DNA of 64,000 nucleotides from Gemmobacter serpentinus (GCF_008973825.1 NZ_WCHR01000007.1:186001-250000); one strand, 5' to 3'; numbered from the stretch's first letter, positions 16,003-28,189 are shown. Made by a program: numbers and translations. The notes: generated by a model from the letters alone, not told the origin.

Positions 16003-19000
16003 ATGGCGATCTATGCCAGTATCCATCACCTGACCCATTACACCTATGACCGCCCCGTCACGCTGGGGCCGCAGATCATCCGGCTGCGCCCCGCCCCACA
16101 ATCGCGTACCAAGGTGATCTCGCACAGCCTGAAGGTCTCGCCCGGCGGGCATTTCGTGAACCACCAGCAAGACCCCTACGGTAACTGGCTGGCGCGGTTC
16201 GTCTTCCCGGAGCCGGTGACCGAGTTCAGGATCGAGGTCGATCTGGTGGCCGATATGTCGGTCTACAATCCCTTCGACTTTTTCGTGGAAGACAGCGCCG
16301 AACATTGGCCCTTCGACTATCCGCTGGATCTGGCCGCAGATCTGGTGATCTACCGCACGCCCGAACCCGCAGGTCCGATGCTGCAGGCCTTTCTTGCCAC
16401 CATCCCGCGCGAGACAGCCCGCACCACCGATTTTCTGGTGGCGCTGAATGCGCGTGTCAGTCAGGTGGTGAACTATACGATCCGGATGGAGCCGGGCGTG
16501 CAGCGCCCGGAACAGACGCTGGATCTGCGATCGGGATCGTGCCGCGATTCCAGTTGGCTGCTGGTGCAGGCGCTGCGCCATCTGGGCTTTGCCGCGCGCT
16601 TTGTGTCGGGCTATCTGATCCAGCTCAGCCCCGATGTGAAATCGCTGGATGGCCCGTCGGGCACCGAGGTGGATTTCACCGATCTGCACGCATGGGTCGA
16701 GGTCTATTTGCCCGGTGCAGGCTGGATCGGGATGGATCCGACCTCTGGCCTGCTGACCGGCGAAAGCCATATCCCCTTGGCGGCCACCCCGCATTACCGC
16801 AATGCCGCGCCGATCTCGGGCGGATTCTCGTCTGCGGGCACGCCCGAGGTAAAGTTCGATTTCGACATGCAGGTGCGGCGCGTGGCCGAACACCCGCGCA
16901 TCACCAAACCCTTCAGCGATGAGGCATGGGACAAGCTGAACGCGGTTGGCCAGCAGGTCGACAAGGTGCTGGCGGATGGTGATGTGCGCCTGACCATGGG
17001 GGGCGAGCCCACCTTCGTGTCGATCGACGATTTCGAGGCGGCCGAATGGAACACCGATGCGGTGGGCCCGAAGAAGCGCGACCTTGCGGACCAGCTGATC
17101 CGCCGGTTGCGCAAGCGTTTTGCCCCCGGCGGTTTCCTGCATTACGGTCAGGGCAAGTGGTATCCGGGCGAAAGCCTGCCGCGCTGGACCTTCTCGCTTT
17201 ATTGGCGGCGCGACGGGCTGCCGGTCTGGAAGAACCCCGATCTGGTCGCGCGCGAGGCGACGGATTATGCAGTCGGCCCGGCTCAGGCGCATGATTTCAT
17301 GGCAGGCTTTGCCGAAAGGCTGGGTCTTGCGCCCGAACATGCACAACCGGCCTATGAAGACCCCGCAGAATGGATTCTGAAAGAGGCCAATCTGCCGCCC
17401 AATGTGACGCCGGAAAACAGCAAACTGAAAGACCCCGAGGAACGGTCGCGCTTTGCGCGCGTCTTCTCGCGCGGCTTGACCGAGCCTTCGGGCTTCATCC
17501 TGCCGATCCAGCGCTGGCAATCGCAGGCGCAGGGGCCGCGCTGGCGCTCGGAGATGTGGAAGCCCCGGCGCGGCCATCTGTTCCTTGTGCCGGGCGACAG
17601 TCCGGTGGGCTTCCGCCTGCCCTTGGCGGGCCTGCCATGGATCCCGCCTGCGCAATATCCCTATAGCTATGCCGCCGACACCTCGATCCCGCTGGCACCG
17701 CTGCCGGACTACCATGATACACTAGCCAGCCGCCGCGCGGATCTTCAGGCCGAGATCGACCGGATCGCGCAGGAAGAGGCCGCAATCCTGCCCCCGATCA
17801 CCCCCGGCCATGCCCAACCGGCCGAGCGGCAGGCCGTTGACGCACAGCAGCGGCAGATGCAGGTGCCGCAGGACGGTGTGGACCCAGCGCAGGGCGGTGT
17901 GCGCACCGCCATCGCCATCGAGCCGCGTGACGGGCGGCTCTGCCTCTTCATGCCCCCCTGCGAGACGCTGGAGGACTATCTGGAACTGCTCTCCGTCGCC
18001 GAAGCCACGGCGGCCGATCTGGAACTGCCCGTGCATATCGAAGGCTATGCGCCGCCACAGGACCCCCGGCTGAACGTGATCCGGGTGGCCCCCGATCCCG
18101 GCGTGATCGAGGTGAACATCCACCCCGCCCATAGTTGGGAGGATTGCGTGGCCACCACCGAGGCAATCTATGAAGAGGCGCGCAATTGCCGTCTTGGGGC
18201 CGATAAATTCATGATCGACGGCCGCCACACCGGCACTGGCGGCGGTAACCATGTGGTGGTCGGCGGCGAGACGATGAATGACAGCCCCTTCCTGCGCCGC
18301 CCCGATCTGCTGAAGTCGCTGATCCTGATCTGGCAGCGGCACCCGTCGCTGTCCTACATGTTCTCGGGGTTGTTCATCGGCCCGACCTCGCAGGCCCCCC
18401 GCATCGACGAGGCGCGCCATGACAGCCTTTATGAGCTGGAGATCGCCCTGTCGCAAATCGGCGATCCGGTGCGCGGCGGGCCGCTGCCGCCGCCCTGGCT
18501 GGTGGACCGGCTGCTGCGCAACATCTTGATCGATGTCACCGGCAATACCCACCGGGCCGAGATCTGCATCGACAAGCTGTTCTCGCCCGACGGGCCGACG
18601 GGGCGGTTGGGTCTGGTGGAGTTTCGCGGCTTTGAGATGCCGCCGCATCCACGCATGAACCTGGCCCAGCAATTGCTGATCCGGGCCATCATCGCACGTT
18701 GCTGGAAGGCCCCGGTGCAGGGCAAGCCGGTACGATGGGGCACGGTGCTGCATGACCGCTTCATGCTGCCGCATTTCATCTGGCAGGATTTCCTTGGGCT
18801 TCTGGACGATCTGGCGCTGCATGGCTTCAAGCTGGATCCGGTCTGGTATCAGGCACAGGCCGAGTTCCGCTTTCCCTTCTGTGGTCAGATCGAGGTCGAG
18901 GGCGTGCATCTGGAACTGCGCCAGGCGCTGGAGCCCTGGCATGTGCTGGGTGAAACCGGCGCCATCGGCGGCACGGTGCGCTATACCGACAGTTCGGTCG

Positions 19001-19419
19001 AACGGTTGCAGGTCCGCATGACCACACTGAGCCAAGATCGCTACCGGGTGATGTGCAACCAGCGCCCGGTGCCGCTGGCGCGCACCGCGACTTCGGGCGA
19101 AAGCGTAGGCGGGGTGCGCTTCAAGGCCTGGCAACCCGCGGCGGCGCTGCATCCGGTGCTGCCGGTCAATGCGCCGCTCACCTTCGACATCTATGATGAC
19201 TGGACGGGCCGCGCCATTGGCGGCTGTGTCTATCATGTGGCCCATCCCGGCGGGCGCAACTATGACACCTTCCCGGTGAATGGCTATGAGGCCGAAGCCC
19301 GGCGTCTGGCCCGGTTCGAGGCGCATGGCCACAGCCCCGGCCCCTATGCCCCAGTGACCGAGATCCCGCATCCCGAATTCCCGATGACCCTCGACCTGCG
19401 CCGCGCACCATGGATATAA
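16003..19419 (+). CDS. Transglutaminase-like + DUF2126 fusion protein (predicted amidoligase)
   Basis: This 1138-residue protein has two parts. Residues 1-290 are a bacterial transglutaminase-like domain, with a N-terminal beta region ([17 protein letters not shown]) and a papain-like triad C180 ([10 protein letters not shown]), H229 (TDLHAWVEV) and D245 (GMDPTSG). Residues about 320-1138 are DUF2126, opening with [20 protein letters not shown] and carrying the segment [17 protein letters not shown] (H742, H750). That pattern resembles the glutamine-synthetase-like carboxylate-amine ligases to which comparative work assigned DUF2126. No signal peptide is seen. It opens a co-oriented cassette, seven bases before the ATP-grasp gene. 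A combined role in making or cutting peptide or isopeptide bonds is inferred; the substrate is unknown. Confidence 0.9.
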   Translation: MAIYASIHHLTHYTYDRPVTLGPQIIRLRPAPQSRTKVISHSLKVSPGGHFVNHQQDPYGNWLARFVFPEPVTEFRIEVDLVADMSVYNPFDFFVEDSAEHWPFDYPLDLAADLVIYRTPEPAGPMLQAFLATIPRETARTTDFLVALNARVSQVVNYTIRMEPGVQRPEQTLDLRSGSCRDSSWLLVQALRHLGFAARFVSGYLIQLSPDVKSLDGPSGTEVDFTDLHAWVEVYLPGAGWIGMDPTSGLLTGESHIPLAATPHYRNAAPISGGFSSAGTPEVKFDFDMQVRRVAEHPRITKPFSDEAWDKLNAVGQQVDKVLADGDVRLTMGGEPTFVSIDDFEAAEWNTDAVGPKKRDLADQLIRRLRKRFAPGGFLHYGQGKWYPGESLPRWTFSLYWRRDGLPVWKNPDLVAREATDYAVGPAQAHDFMAGFAERLGLAPEHAQPAYEDPAEWILKEANLPPNVTPENSKLKDPEERSRFARVFSRGLTEPSGFILPIQRWQSQAQGPRWRSEMWKPRRGHLFLVPGDSPVGFRLPLAGLPWIPPAQYPYSYAADTSIPLAPLPDYHDTLASRRADLQAEIDRIAQEEAAILPPITPGHAQPAERQAVDAQQRQMQVPQDGVDPAQGGVRTAIAIEPRDGRLCLFMPPCETLEDYLELLSVAEATAADLELPVHIEGYAPPQDPRLNVIRVAPDPGVIEVNIHPAHSWEDCVATTEAIYEEARNCRLGADKFMIDGRHTGTGGGNHVVVGGETMNDSPFLRRPDLLKSLILIWQRHPSLSYMFSGLFIGPTSQAPRIDEARHDSLYELEIALSQIGDPVRGGPLPPPWLVDRLLRNILIDVTGNTHRAEICIDKLFSPDGPTGRLGLVEFRGFEMPPHPRMNLAQQLLIRAIIARCWKAPVQGKPVRWGTVLHDRFMLPHFIWQDFLGLLDDLALHGFKLDPVWYQAQAEFRFPFCGQIEVEGVHLELRQALEPWHVLGETGAIGGTVRYTDSSVERLQVRMTTLSQDRYRVMCNQRPVPLARTATSGESVGGVRFKAWQPAAALHPVLPVNAPLTFDIYDDWTGRAIGGCVYHVAHPGGRNYDTFPVNGYEAEARRLARFEAHGHSPGPYAPVTEIPHPEFPMTLDLRRAPWI

Positions 19420-19426
19420 CGGCGGG

Positions 19427-21820
19427 ATGAGCCATCCCGCCGCCAGCCCCGCCCCGCCCGCGATCCTTGCAGGCTATCGTCCGCAACCCGGTGTCGCGGA
19501 CGAATTGTTCGACAGTGACGGAAGGATGCGCCCGGTCTGGGCCCCCTTCATCACCCAGCTGGCCAGCCTTGCCCCCCATGAAGTGGCGACCCGTTTCGCC
19601 CGGGGTGAGCAATATCTGCGCGATGCAGGCGTCTATTTCCGGCTCTATAGCGGTGGCCCCGCACAGGAACGCGAATGGCCGCTGAGCCATGTGCCGGTGA
19701 TCCTCTCGGATGCGGAATGGCAGGGCATCTGCGCAGGACTGACCCAGCGGGCCGAATTGCTGGAACGGGTGATGGCCGATCTGTATGGCCCCGGGCGGCT
19801 GGTATCTGATGGGCATCTGCCCGCCGAACTGGTGGCGCAGAACCCGCAATGGCTGCGCCCGCTGGTCGGCATCACGCCGCGATCGGGCCATTGGCTGCAC
19901 CATCTGGCCTTCGAGATCGGGCGTTCCCCCGACGGGTCGTTCTTCGTGCTGGGGGATCGTGCACAGGCGCCATCGGGGTCAGGCTTTGCGCTGGAAAACC
20001 GCATGGCGACGACGCGGATCTTCTCGGACCCTTTCCCGCGCGCCAATGTGCGCAGGCTGGCCGGGTTCTTCCGCGCCTTCCGCGCCGCGATGGAAGATCA
20101 GGCGGGTGCCGGGCGGCGCATGGCGATCCTGACGCCGGGGCCGAACAACGACACCTATTACGAGCATACCTATATCGCCCGCTATCTTGGCATGACGCTG
20201 CTGGAGGGCGAGGATCTGATCGTGCAGAACGGTCAGGCCATGGTGCGCACCGTGCGCGGGCTGGAGCCGCTGGGCCTGCTGTGGCGTCGCATCGACAGCG
20301 AATTTGCCGATCCGCTGGAACTGAACGAGACCTCGCAGATCGGCACGCCCGGATTGCTGGAGGCGCTGCGGCAGGGCAATCTGAGCCTGATCAACGCGCT
20401 TGGATCCGGGGTGATCGAGGCCCGCGCGATGATGGCCTTCCTGCCCCGGATCTGTGAAACATTGATGGGTGCGCCGCTGCAAATGCCCAATATCGCGACA
20501 TGGTGGTGCGGCCAGCCGCGCGAGCGCGCCTATGTGCAGCAAAACGCCGCCAAGATGATGATCGGCGCGGCGCTGGACGCAGCCTTGCCCTTTGCCATCG
20601 GTGCCGATACCGCGCTTGGCGGGCAGTTCCGTGCCGGGTCGTCGCTATCCTTGCCCGATTGGCTCGCCGCCGAGGGTGGCCGTCTGGTGGGGCAAGAGGC
20701 GGTGACATTGTCGACCACGCCGGCCTGGACGGGCGAGGCCAATAGCGGTCGCCTTGTGCCGCGCCCGATGACGATCCGGGTCTTTGCCGCCCGCACCGCG
20801 CAAGGCTGGACCTTCATGCCCGGCGGCTATGCCCGCATTGGCAAAAGCGATGATGCGACCGCGCTTGCGATGCAAAATGGCGGCTCGGTCGCCGATGTCT
20901 GGGTGGTTGCCCCTGAGGCGGTGAAGCCCGACAGTCTGGTGCAGGGCAATATATTCGAGCGCAATCCGCCCGGCATCCTGCCATCGCGCGCGGCAGACAA
21001 TCTGTATTGGCTGGGCCGCTATATCGAGCGGACCGAGGGCGCGATCCGCCTGCTGCGCGCCTGGCATCTGCGGCTGGCAGAAACCGGCGATCCCGATGAG
21101 GCGCGGCTTCAGGAACTTGCGGCCTATATGGAAAGATTGGGCCTGCATCCCGACCGTCCGATCCCCGAGGGGCTGGCGGGCCTTGTCTCTGCCGCGCGCA
21201 ATGCCGCCGCCAAGGTGCGTGACCGCTTCTCGCCCGATGGTTGGGGGGCGCTGAACGATCTGGCCAAGACCACCGCCAAGCTGACCGCCAAGGTCAGCCA
21301 TGGCGATGATGCGGCACTGGCCATGTCGATCCTGCTGCGCAAGATTTCCGGCTTTTCGGGGCTGGTGCATGAAAACATGTATCACTTCGCAGGCTGGCGC
21401 TTCCTGTCGCTGGGCCGGGCCGAGGAGCGCGCAGGCGCAACCCTGATGCTGCTGGAGACCTTTACCGATCCTGAGGCCGCCCCTGGCGCGCTGGAAATCG
21501 CGATCGAGGTTGGCGACAGCGCGATGACGCATCAGCGCCGCTACCGTTTCGGCCCCTCGCGCCAGACGGTGCTGGACCTGCTGATGCTGGATGCGCAGAA
21601 CCCGCGCTCGGTGCTGTATCAGGTGGCGCAACTGCGCCATCACATCGGCAAGCTGCCGCAGGAAGGTGCCGGGCTTTCGGCGCTGGACCGGATACTTCTG
21701 CGCATCGATACCGATCTGCGGGTGGCCGATCCCGCCGGGATCGACGCCGAGATGCTGGCCGATCTGCGTGCGCGCATGTCGGATGTGTTCGAGCTGATCT
21801 CGACCAGCTTTCTGAGGTAA
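19427..21820 (+). CDS. Circularly permuted ATP-grasp + alpha-E domain protein
   Basis: The 797-residue fusion joins a circularly permuted ATP-grasp ligase (about residues 70-490) to an alpha-E helical domain (about 515-797). ATP-grasp elements include ERVMADLYGPGRLVSDG, RMAILTPGPNNDTYYEHTYI, VRGLEPLGLLWRRIDSEFAD, and VWVVAPE near its end. Alpha-E begins with LPSRAADNLYWLGRYIERTEG, its hallmark, and has MHQRRYRFGPSRQTVLDLLMLD-type helices later. In many bacteria these are two separate genes next to each other; here they are fused. ATP-grasp enzymes activate a carboxylate as acyl phosphate for amide ligation. It lies 7 bp after the DUF2126 gene and 4 bp before a transglutaminase gene. Product and acceptor are unknown. 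Confidence 0.9.
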   Translation: MSHPAASPAPPAILAGYRPQPGVADELFDSDGRMRPVWAPFITQLASLAPHEVATRFARGEQYLRDAGVYFRLYSGGPAQEREWPLSHVPVILSDAEWQGICAGLTQRAELLERVMADLYGPGRLVSDGHLPAELVAQNPQWLRPLVGITPRSGHWLHHLAFEIGRSPDGSFFVLGDRAQAPSGSGFALENRMATTRIFSDPFPRANVRRLAGFFRAFRAAMEDQAGAGRRMAILTPGPNNDTYYEHTYIARYLGMTLLEGEDLIVQNGQAMVRTVRGLEPLGLLWRRIDSEFADPLELNETSQIGTPGLLEALRQGNLSLINALGSGVIEARAMMAFLPRICETLMGAPLQMPNIATWWCGQPRERAYVQQNAAKMMIGAALDAALPFAIGADTALGGQFRAGSSLSLPDWLAAEGGRLVGQEAVTLSTTPAWTGEANSGRLVPRPMTIRVFAARTAQGWTFMPGGYARIGKSDDATALAMQNGGSVADVWVVAPEAVKPDSLVQGNIFERNPPGILPSRAADNLYWLGRYIERTEGAIRLLRAWHLRLAETGDPDEARLQELAAYMERLGLHPDRPIPEGLAGLVSAARNAAAKVRDRFSPDGWGALNDLAKTTAKLTAKVSHGDDAALAMSILLRKISGFSGLVHENMYHFAGWRFLSLGRAEERAGATLMLLETFTDPEAAPGALEIAIEVGDSAMTHQRRYRFGPSRQTVLDLLMLDAQNPRSVLYQVAQLRHHIGKLPQEGAGLSALDRILLRIDTDLRVADPAGIDAEMLADLRARMSDVFELISTSFLR

Positions 21821-21824
21821 GGCG

Positions 21825-22745
21825 ATGCGCTACAAGATCCGCCTGACCATTGATTACCAGTATCAATCCGCATCGGACCATGTGCGCAATGTGCTGCGCC
21901 TGCTGCCCTCGGATGCGCCGGGCCAGCATGTCACGGCGCGCAGCCTGACCATCAGCCCACCGCCACAGGAACGCCTCGACCGGCTGGACTTCTTTGGCAA
22001 TACCACCACGGATGTGGTCTGGCATCAGCCGGTCGAGACCATCACCTTCACGCTGGAGGCCGAGGCCGAGCGGTTCGCCACACCGCCTGTCGATGTCTCG
22101 CCGCCGCTGAAGGGCATTGCCGCCGATGTGGCGGGTGCCGGGATCGGGCCACTGTCGCCCCTGCATTTCCTTGGCCCCTCGCCGCGTATCCGGGCCGAGG
22201 CCGCGATCACCGCCTTTACCCGCGCGGCCTTGCCCGCCACCGGATCCAGCCTTGCCATGGTCGAGGCGGTGGGGCGGGCGCTGCACAAGGCGATGACCTA
22301 TGATGCGGATGCGACCGATGTGAACACCTCGCCGCTGGAGGCCTTTGGCAAGCGGCGCGGAGTCTGTCAGGATTTCGCACAGATCATGATCGCGGGCTTG
22401 CGCGCCATCGGTCTGCCCGCCGCCTATGTCTCGGGCTTTTTGCGGACCTATCCCCCGCCGGGCCAGCCCCGGCTGGAAGGGGTGGATGCGATGCACGCCT
22501 GGGTCGCGGTGTGGTGCGGTCAGGCGCAGGCCTGGGTCGAATATGACCCGACCAATGCGCAATGGGCGGGCGAGGATTACATCACCGTGGCCATCGGGCG
22601 CGACTATGCCGATGTCGCCCCGGTGAAGGGCGCGATCCGCACTTCGGGCGGTCAGGACAGCGCGCAGGCGGTGGATGTGATCCCGCTGGATGATCCCGTA
22701 ACACCGCCTCAAGCCGACATGACCGGGAAAGACCGAACGCCATGA
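21825..22745 (+). CDS. Transglutaminase-like cysteine protein
   Basis: This 306-residue cytosolic protein begins MRYKIRLTIDYQYQSASDHV, the bacterial transglutaminase N-terminal beta domain, and carries a complete triad: C181 (RRGVCQDFAQI), H224 (DAMHAWVAVW) and D241 (VEYDPTN). It is the second, free-standing transglutaminase of the cassette. Homologues next to ATP-grasp/alpha-E genes are thought to hydrolyse or transfer peptide-like amide bonds rather than cross-link proteins. It starts 4 bp after the ATP-grasp gene and its stop overlaps the Nudix start (ATGA), so the four genes are likely co-translated. Confidence 0.93.
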   Translation: MRYKIRLTIDYQYQSASDHVRNVLRLLPSDAPGQHVTARSLTISPPPQERLDRLDFFGNTTTDVVWHQPVETITFTLEAEAERFATPPVDVSPPLKGIAADVAGAGIGPLSPLHFLGPSPRIRAEAAITAFTRAALPATGSSLAMVEAVGRALHKAMTYDADATDVNTSPLEAFGKRRGVCQDFAQIMIAGLRAIGLPAAYVSGFLRTYPPPGQPRLEGVDAMHAWVAVWCGQAQAWVEYDPTNAQWAGEDYITVAIGRDYADVAPVKGAIRTSGGQDSAQAVDVIPLDDPVTPPQADMTGKDRTP

Positions 22746-23152
22746 CCGCCACGATCCGCATTGCCGCCGCCATCATCCTTGATGATGCGGGCCGCACGCT
22801 TCTGGTGCGCAAACAGGGCACGCAGGCCTTCATGCAAGCCGGGGGCAAGATCGAGGGCGGCGAGGCGCCGCTGGATGCCCTGCGCCGCGAATTGCACGAG
22901 GAACTGGGCCTGACCCTGCCCGCATCCGGCGTTGACCCCGTGGGGCGGTTCGAGGCACCCGCCGCGAACGAGCCGGGGCATCTGGTGGTGGCCGAGATCT
23001 TTCGCCTGCAGCTGGACCAGACGGATCTGCATCCGGCAGCCGAGATTGCCGAGGCGATCTGGATCGACCCCGCTGCGCCGCCCGCGATCACGCTGGCACC
23101 ACTGACACGCGACCAGATCCTGCCACTGGCAGCAAGGCTGATACAAGCCTGA
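22742..23152 (+). CDS. Nudix hydrolase coupled to the transglutaminase cassette
   Basis: The 136-residue protein has a perfect Nudix box at residues 35-57 (GKIEGGEAPLDALRREL continuing HEELGL), matching G-x5-E-x7-R-E-U-x-E-E-x-G-U. Nudix enzymes hydrolyse nucleoside diphosphates linked to another moiety and other pyrophosphates. The start overlaps the previous stop by 4 bp, so it belongs to the transcript of the DUF2126/ATP-grasp cassette. Its family resembles (d)NTP or sugar-nucleotide cleaners, but substrate cannot be told. It may be functionally linked to the cassette or only co-transcribed. A strong hairpin follows after 140 bp. Confidence 0.9.
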   Translation: MTATIRIAAAIILDDAGRTLLVRKQGTQAFMQAGGKIEGGEAPLDALRRELHEELGLTLPASGVDPVGRFEAPAANEPGHLVVAEIFRLQLDQTDLHPAAEIAEAIWIDPAAPPAITLAPLTRDQILPLAARLIQA

Positions 23153-23291
23153 GGTCCTGGGTTGCGATCCTGGCGGTATCCTCTTGGCATGGGGTCTGGG
23201 CTCGGCCATCCCGGTCTGACCATCCCAGCCGGATCATCGCGACCTGAACCTTTTTAGCCGATCCTCTCGCCCCATTGATCCTGACAAGAAA

Positions 23292-23318
23292 AAGGGGGCC
23301 GAGCCGGCCCCCTTTCCT
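23292..23318. terminator. Bidirectional intrinsic terminator between Nudix gene and clpB
   Basis: AAGGGGGCC pairs perfectly with GGCCCCCTT around the loop GAGCC. An A-run precedes it and CTTTCCTTT follows, so it can terminate both the rightward cassette and leftward clpB transcription. Confidence 0.88.
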
Positions 23319-23333
23319 TTCGCGATCTGGCGA

Positions 23334-25955
<2,622 letters not shown>

Positions 25956-26025
25956 CGGTATCTCCTTTCATAAGCGCCGCGTCTGGAAACCCCCGAAAGG
26001 CATCTCCGTTCCGGCCTTGCCTGAC

Positions 26026-26054
26026 AGATGGGCATATCATCCACGGCCTGCAAG
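26026..26054 (-). promoter_or_regulatory. Candidate RpoH (sigma-32) promoter of clpB
   Basis: On the minus strand CTTGCA (26049-26054) is followed after 17 bases by CCATCT (26026-26031). This fits the alphaproteobacterial sigma-32 pattern CTTG-N17/18-CCATnT. The implied start site is about 65 bases before the clpB ATG. The remaining part of this 302-bp gap holds no other feature I can support. Confidence 0.6.
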
Positions 26055-26257
26055 AGCATGATCCTGCCACGCCGCAAGAATTTCCCTGCGGCATTCCGCC
26101 CATCCCCGCGCGCACCTTGCTGCCATGCCATTTGCCGCCGATGGCAGGACCGGAAATGGCAGTGTTCAGCCAGTAGTCCATTGCCCGCGAAAGCAGCACT
26201 TGCCATGCGCGGCACGACACCGCAGGTTGTGCAAAACAGCGAAAAGCCCGAGGTCCG

Positions 26258-26632
26258 ATGCAGCACGCCCTTCACCCGATTCTCGGCAAGGCCCGTATTC
26301 ACGGGCTGGCCCTCAATGTCGCGACATCGGGGCTTTGCCTGAATGATCCTGCCGAACTGCATATCAGCGAAGACGGCCAATTGCAGGTGCGGGCCCGCAT
26401 CCGCCGTCGCCTGCTGGGGCTGTTTCCACGCCAGATTCAACGGGTGATCGGCCATCTTGGGCCGCGCACCACAACAATCCTGCTGCCTTATCTGCAGGAG
26501 GAAACACCGCTGCGCCTGCGTATCGTCGGGCTGACACCGGAATATATCGCGGCACCTGAGGTGTTCGTGTCGATCTGGGGCAATTTCAGACCGCAGTTTT
26601 CGGGTCCGCCGCCGCTGGCGCAGAGCGCATAA
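26258..26632 (+). CDS. Hypothetical protein, 124 aa
   Basis: I do not recognise the family. The translation is protein-like: a short hydrophobic strand (IHGLALNVATSGLCL), then ELHISEDGQLQVRARIRRRL, and RVIGHLGPRTTTILLPYLQEETPLRLRIVGLTP. It looks like a small beta-rich domain with a basic helix and no membrane segment or signal peptide. GAGG lies eight bases before ATG 26258. The last 47 bases overlap the 3' end of the convergent TolB-like gene. It is divergent from clpB. Composition and the presence of an SD favour a real gene. Confidence 0.55.
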   Translation: MQHALHPILGKARIHGLALNVATSGLCLNDPAELHISEDGQLQVRARIRRRLLGLFPRQIQRVIGHLGPRTTTILLPYLQEETPLRLRIVGLTPEYIAAPEVFVSIWGNFRPQFSGPPPLAQSA

Positions 26633-27419
26633 AGGCGGGCGCATAGCGCATGAAGGCGAAGGCCTGACCATCGGGTGCCCAGCAGGGCACATTGATGCTG
26701 CCCTGCCCACCGAACAGGTCCACCACCCGTCGCCTTGCGCCGGTTGCGCAATCCATCAGGCAAAGTCCCACATCCAGATCACGCGGATGGCCCTCGGTTC
26801 CCGGCGGATAGGCCAGATAGAGCACATGCCTGCCATCTGGCGACGGGTGCGGAAACCAGTTCACATTCGGATCGGCAAAGACCTGTTCCGGCCCATCCGC
26901 CCCGATGCGCCAGATCTGGGCACGGCCCGAAGCATCGGAGTTGAACCAGATCGTGCCATCGGGCGCAAAATCAGGGCCATCGTGATGGGCGGTGCCCGGG
27001 GTCAGCACCTGTTCCACCCCGGTTTGCAGATCCATCACCGCGATGCGCACGATCCGGTCACCGCGCGCGCAGGCATAGGTGATGCGGGTGCCTTGCGCGC
27101 CGTGCCACCAGCTTGGCATGGCAGGCACCATCTGGCCTGCCCCCAGAACATGGATCTCAGCGCCCCTACCCCGATGCGCGGAAAACACGATCCGGCCATC
27201 GGGCAGAAAGCCGTGATCGTTGTTGCAGGCCAGCCCTTCGGGCGTCTCTATCACCTTCAGCCCCGCAGCGGTGGCGCGCCACAGCCGCCCTTCGCCATTG
27301 ACCAGAAACCAGCCTTCCGGGTGCCAGTTCGGCGCCTCGATCAGCCTCTCCGTGCGCAGGATAACCCGGCAGGTGCCGGTCGCCAGATCATAAACCTCCA
27401 GAGAGGAGCGCCAACTCAT
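26586..27419 (-). CDS. TolB-like beta-propeller protein
   Basis: The 277-residue protein is built from propeller repeats with the pattern W-x-P-D/E-G followed by short strands: APNWHPEGWFLVNG, NNDHGFLPDGRIVFS, HDGPDFAPDGTIWFNSD, FPHPSPDGRHVLYLAYPP and VPCWAPDGQAFAFMRYAP. These fit WD40-like/TolB (PD40) blades. There is no signal peptide, so unlike TolB it is probably cytoplasmic. Its start overlaps the upstream gene by 4 bp (ATGA), and that gene follows a ROK sugar kinase, suggesting a carbohydrate-linked role. The C-terminus has a small duplication (APAFMR). Exact function is unknown. Confidence 0.75.
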   Translation of the reverse strand: MSWRSSLEVYDLATGTCRVILRTERLIEAPNWHPEGWFLVNGEGRLWRATAAGLKVIETPEGLACNNDHGFLPDGRIVFSAHRGRGAEIHVLGAGQMVPAMPSWWHGAQGTRITYACARGDRIVRIAVMDLQTGVEQVLTPGTAHHDGPDFAPDGTIWFNSDASGRAQIWRIGADGPEQVFADPNVNWFPHPSPDGRHVLYLAYPPGTEGHPRDLDVGLCLMDCATGARRRVVDLFGGQGSINVPCWAPDGQAFAFMRYAPAFMRSAPAAADPKTAV

Positions 27420-28189
27420 TCCCGGGCTTTGGGGGTCAGCAATTTGGAGGGGCGCAGCGCCTCTGCCGCCTTGAACAGACCAAAGGTCTGGTTCACATAG
27501 TTCACCACGCCGCCGATCTGATCGAGATATTTCTGCAATTCCGGCGTGCGCTCGGCCTCCACCACCTGCACAGGGCGATCGGGGCCCTCGGCCTCGAATT
27601 GCACATAGAACAGCGGCTCGCCGCGCTTCAGGATGATGTCCTTTTCCGGCTCATGCCATTCAAAGGCCCACATCAGCGGTCTTGGCCAGATATTGAGCGG
27701 AAAACGTCCGCCAAAGATCGTGCCCGGCAGCGGATCGCGGCGATAATGCATGAAGGCCGAAAGCTGCGTCACATAGACCAACTCATCGGCGATGAACGTA
27801 TAGGGCAGGCCAAGCTGGATGGTCGGGCGGTCGGGATAGCGCCACTCCGCCTCGCTGACCAGGGTCAGCACCTCGCCCAGCTTGTTGGCGCGGATGGTTG
27901 AGGCGGTGCCCGCCCGGTTCACCAGATGCGGGCGCCCCTTGTCATCGCGCCCAAACCCCACATGGATGTCAAAGGGACATTTCACCATGAAATAGCGGCT
28001 TTCCAGCTGGATCACGCTGGGGCAGCGGCTGGCCGATTTGGCATGTGTCCGGTTGGTCTGACGCACCGCCACGCGTTCCGGCGGGTCATAAAGCACCGCC
28101 CCCTTGTCCGAGGTCAGAAACCATCCCACGGTCACAGGGCCGGATTTCGGCCCCTCGTCAGGACGGTCAAAGGTCATGTTGATCTGCAT
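27416..28189 (-). CDS. Conserved hypothetical protein, 257 aa
   Basis: The product starts MQINMTFDRPDEGPKSG and has no signal peptide or membrane helix. It is rich in aromatic residues (FIADELVYVTQLSAFMHY, NIWPRPLMWAFEWHEPEKD, RGEPLFYVQFEAEGP), suggesting a beta-sandwich or small-molecule-binding fold. It resembles uncharacterised DUF6065-type proteins, but I would not rely on that name. ATG 28189 is chosen because the longer frame to 28309 overlaps the kinase gene and is Arg-rich. It sits between the ROK kinase (73 bp upstream) and the TolB-like gene (4-bp overlap), so the three form one leftward operon. Confidence 0.65.
   Translation of the reverse strand: MQINMTFDRPDEGPKSGPVTVGWFLTSDKGAVLYDPPERVAVRQTNRTHAKSASRCPSVIQLESRYFMVKCPFDIHVGFGRDDKGRPHLVNRAGTASTIRANKLGEVLTLVSEAEWRYPDRPTIQLGLPYTFIADELVYVTQLSAFMHYRRDPLPGTIFGGRFPLNIWPRPLMWAFEWHEPEKDIILKRGEPLFYVQFEAEGPDRPVQVVEAERTPELQKYLDQIGGVVNYVNQTFGLFKAAEALRPSKLLTPKARE

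Noticed and set aside
15964-19371. Two long minus-strand frames (583 and 549 codons) across the DUF2126 gene
   Set aside because: Antisense shadows; the plus-strand protein has catalytic triads and family motifs.
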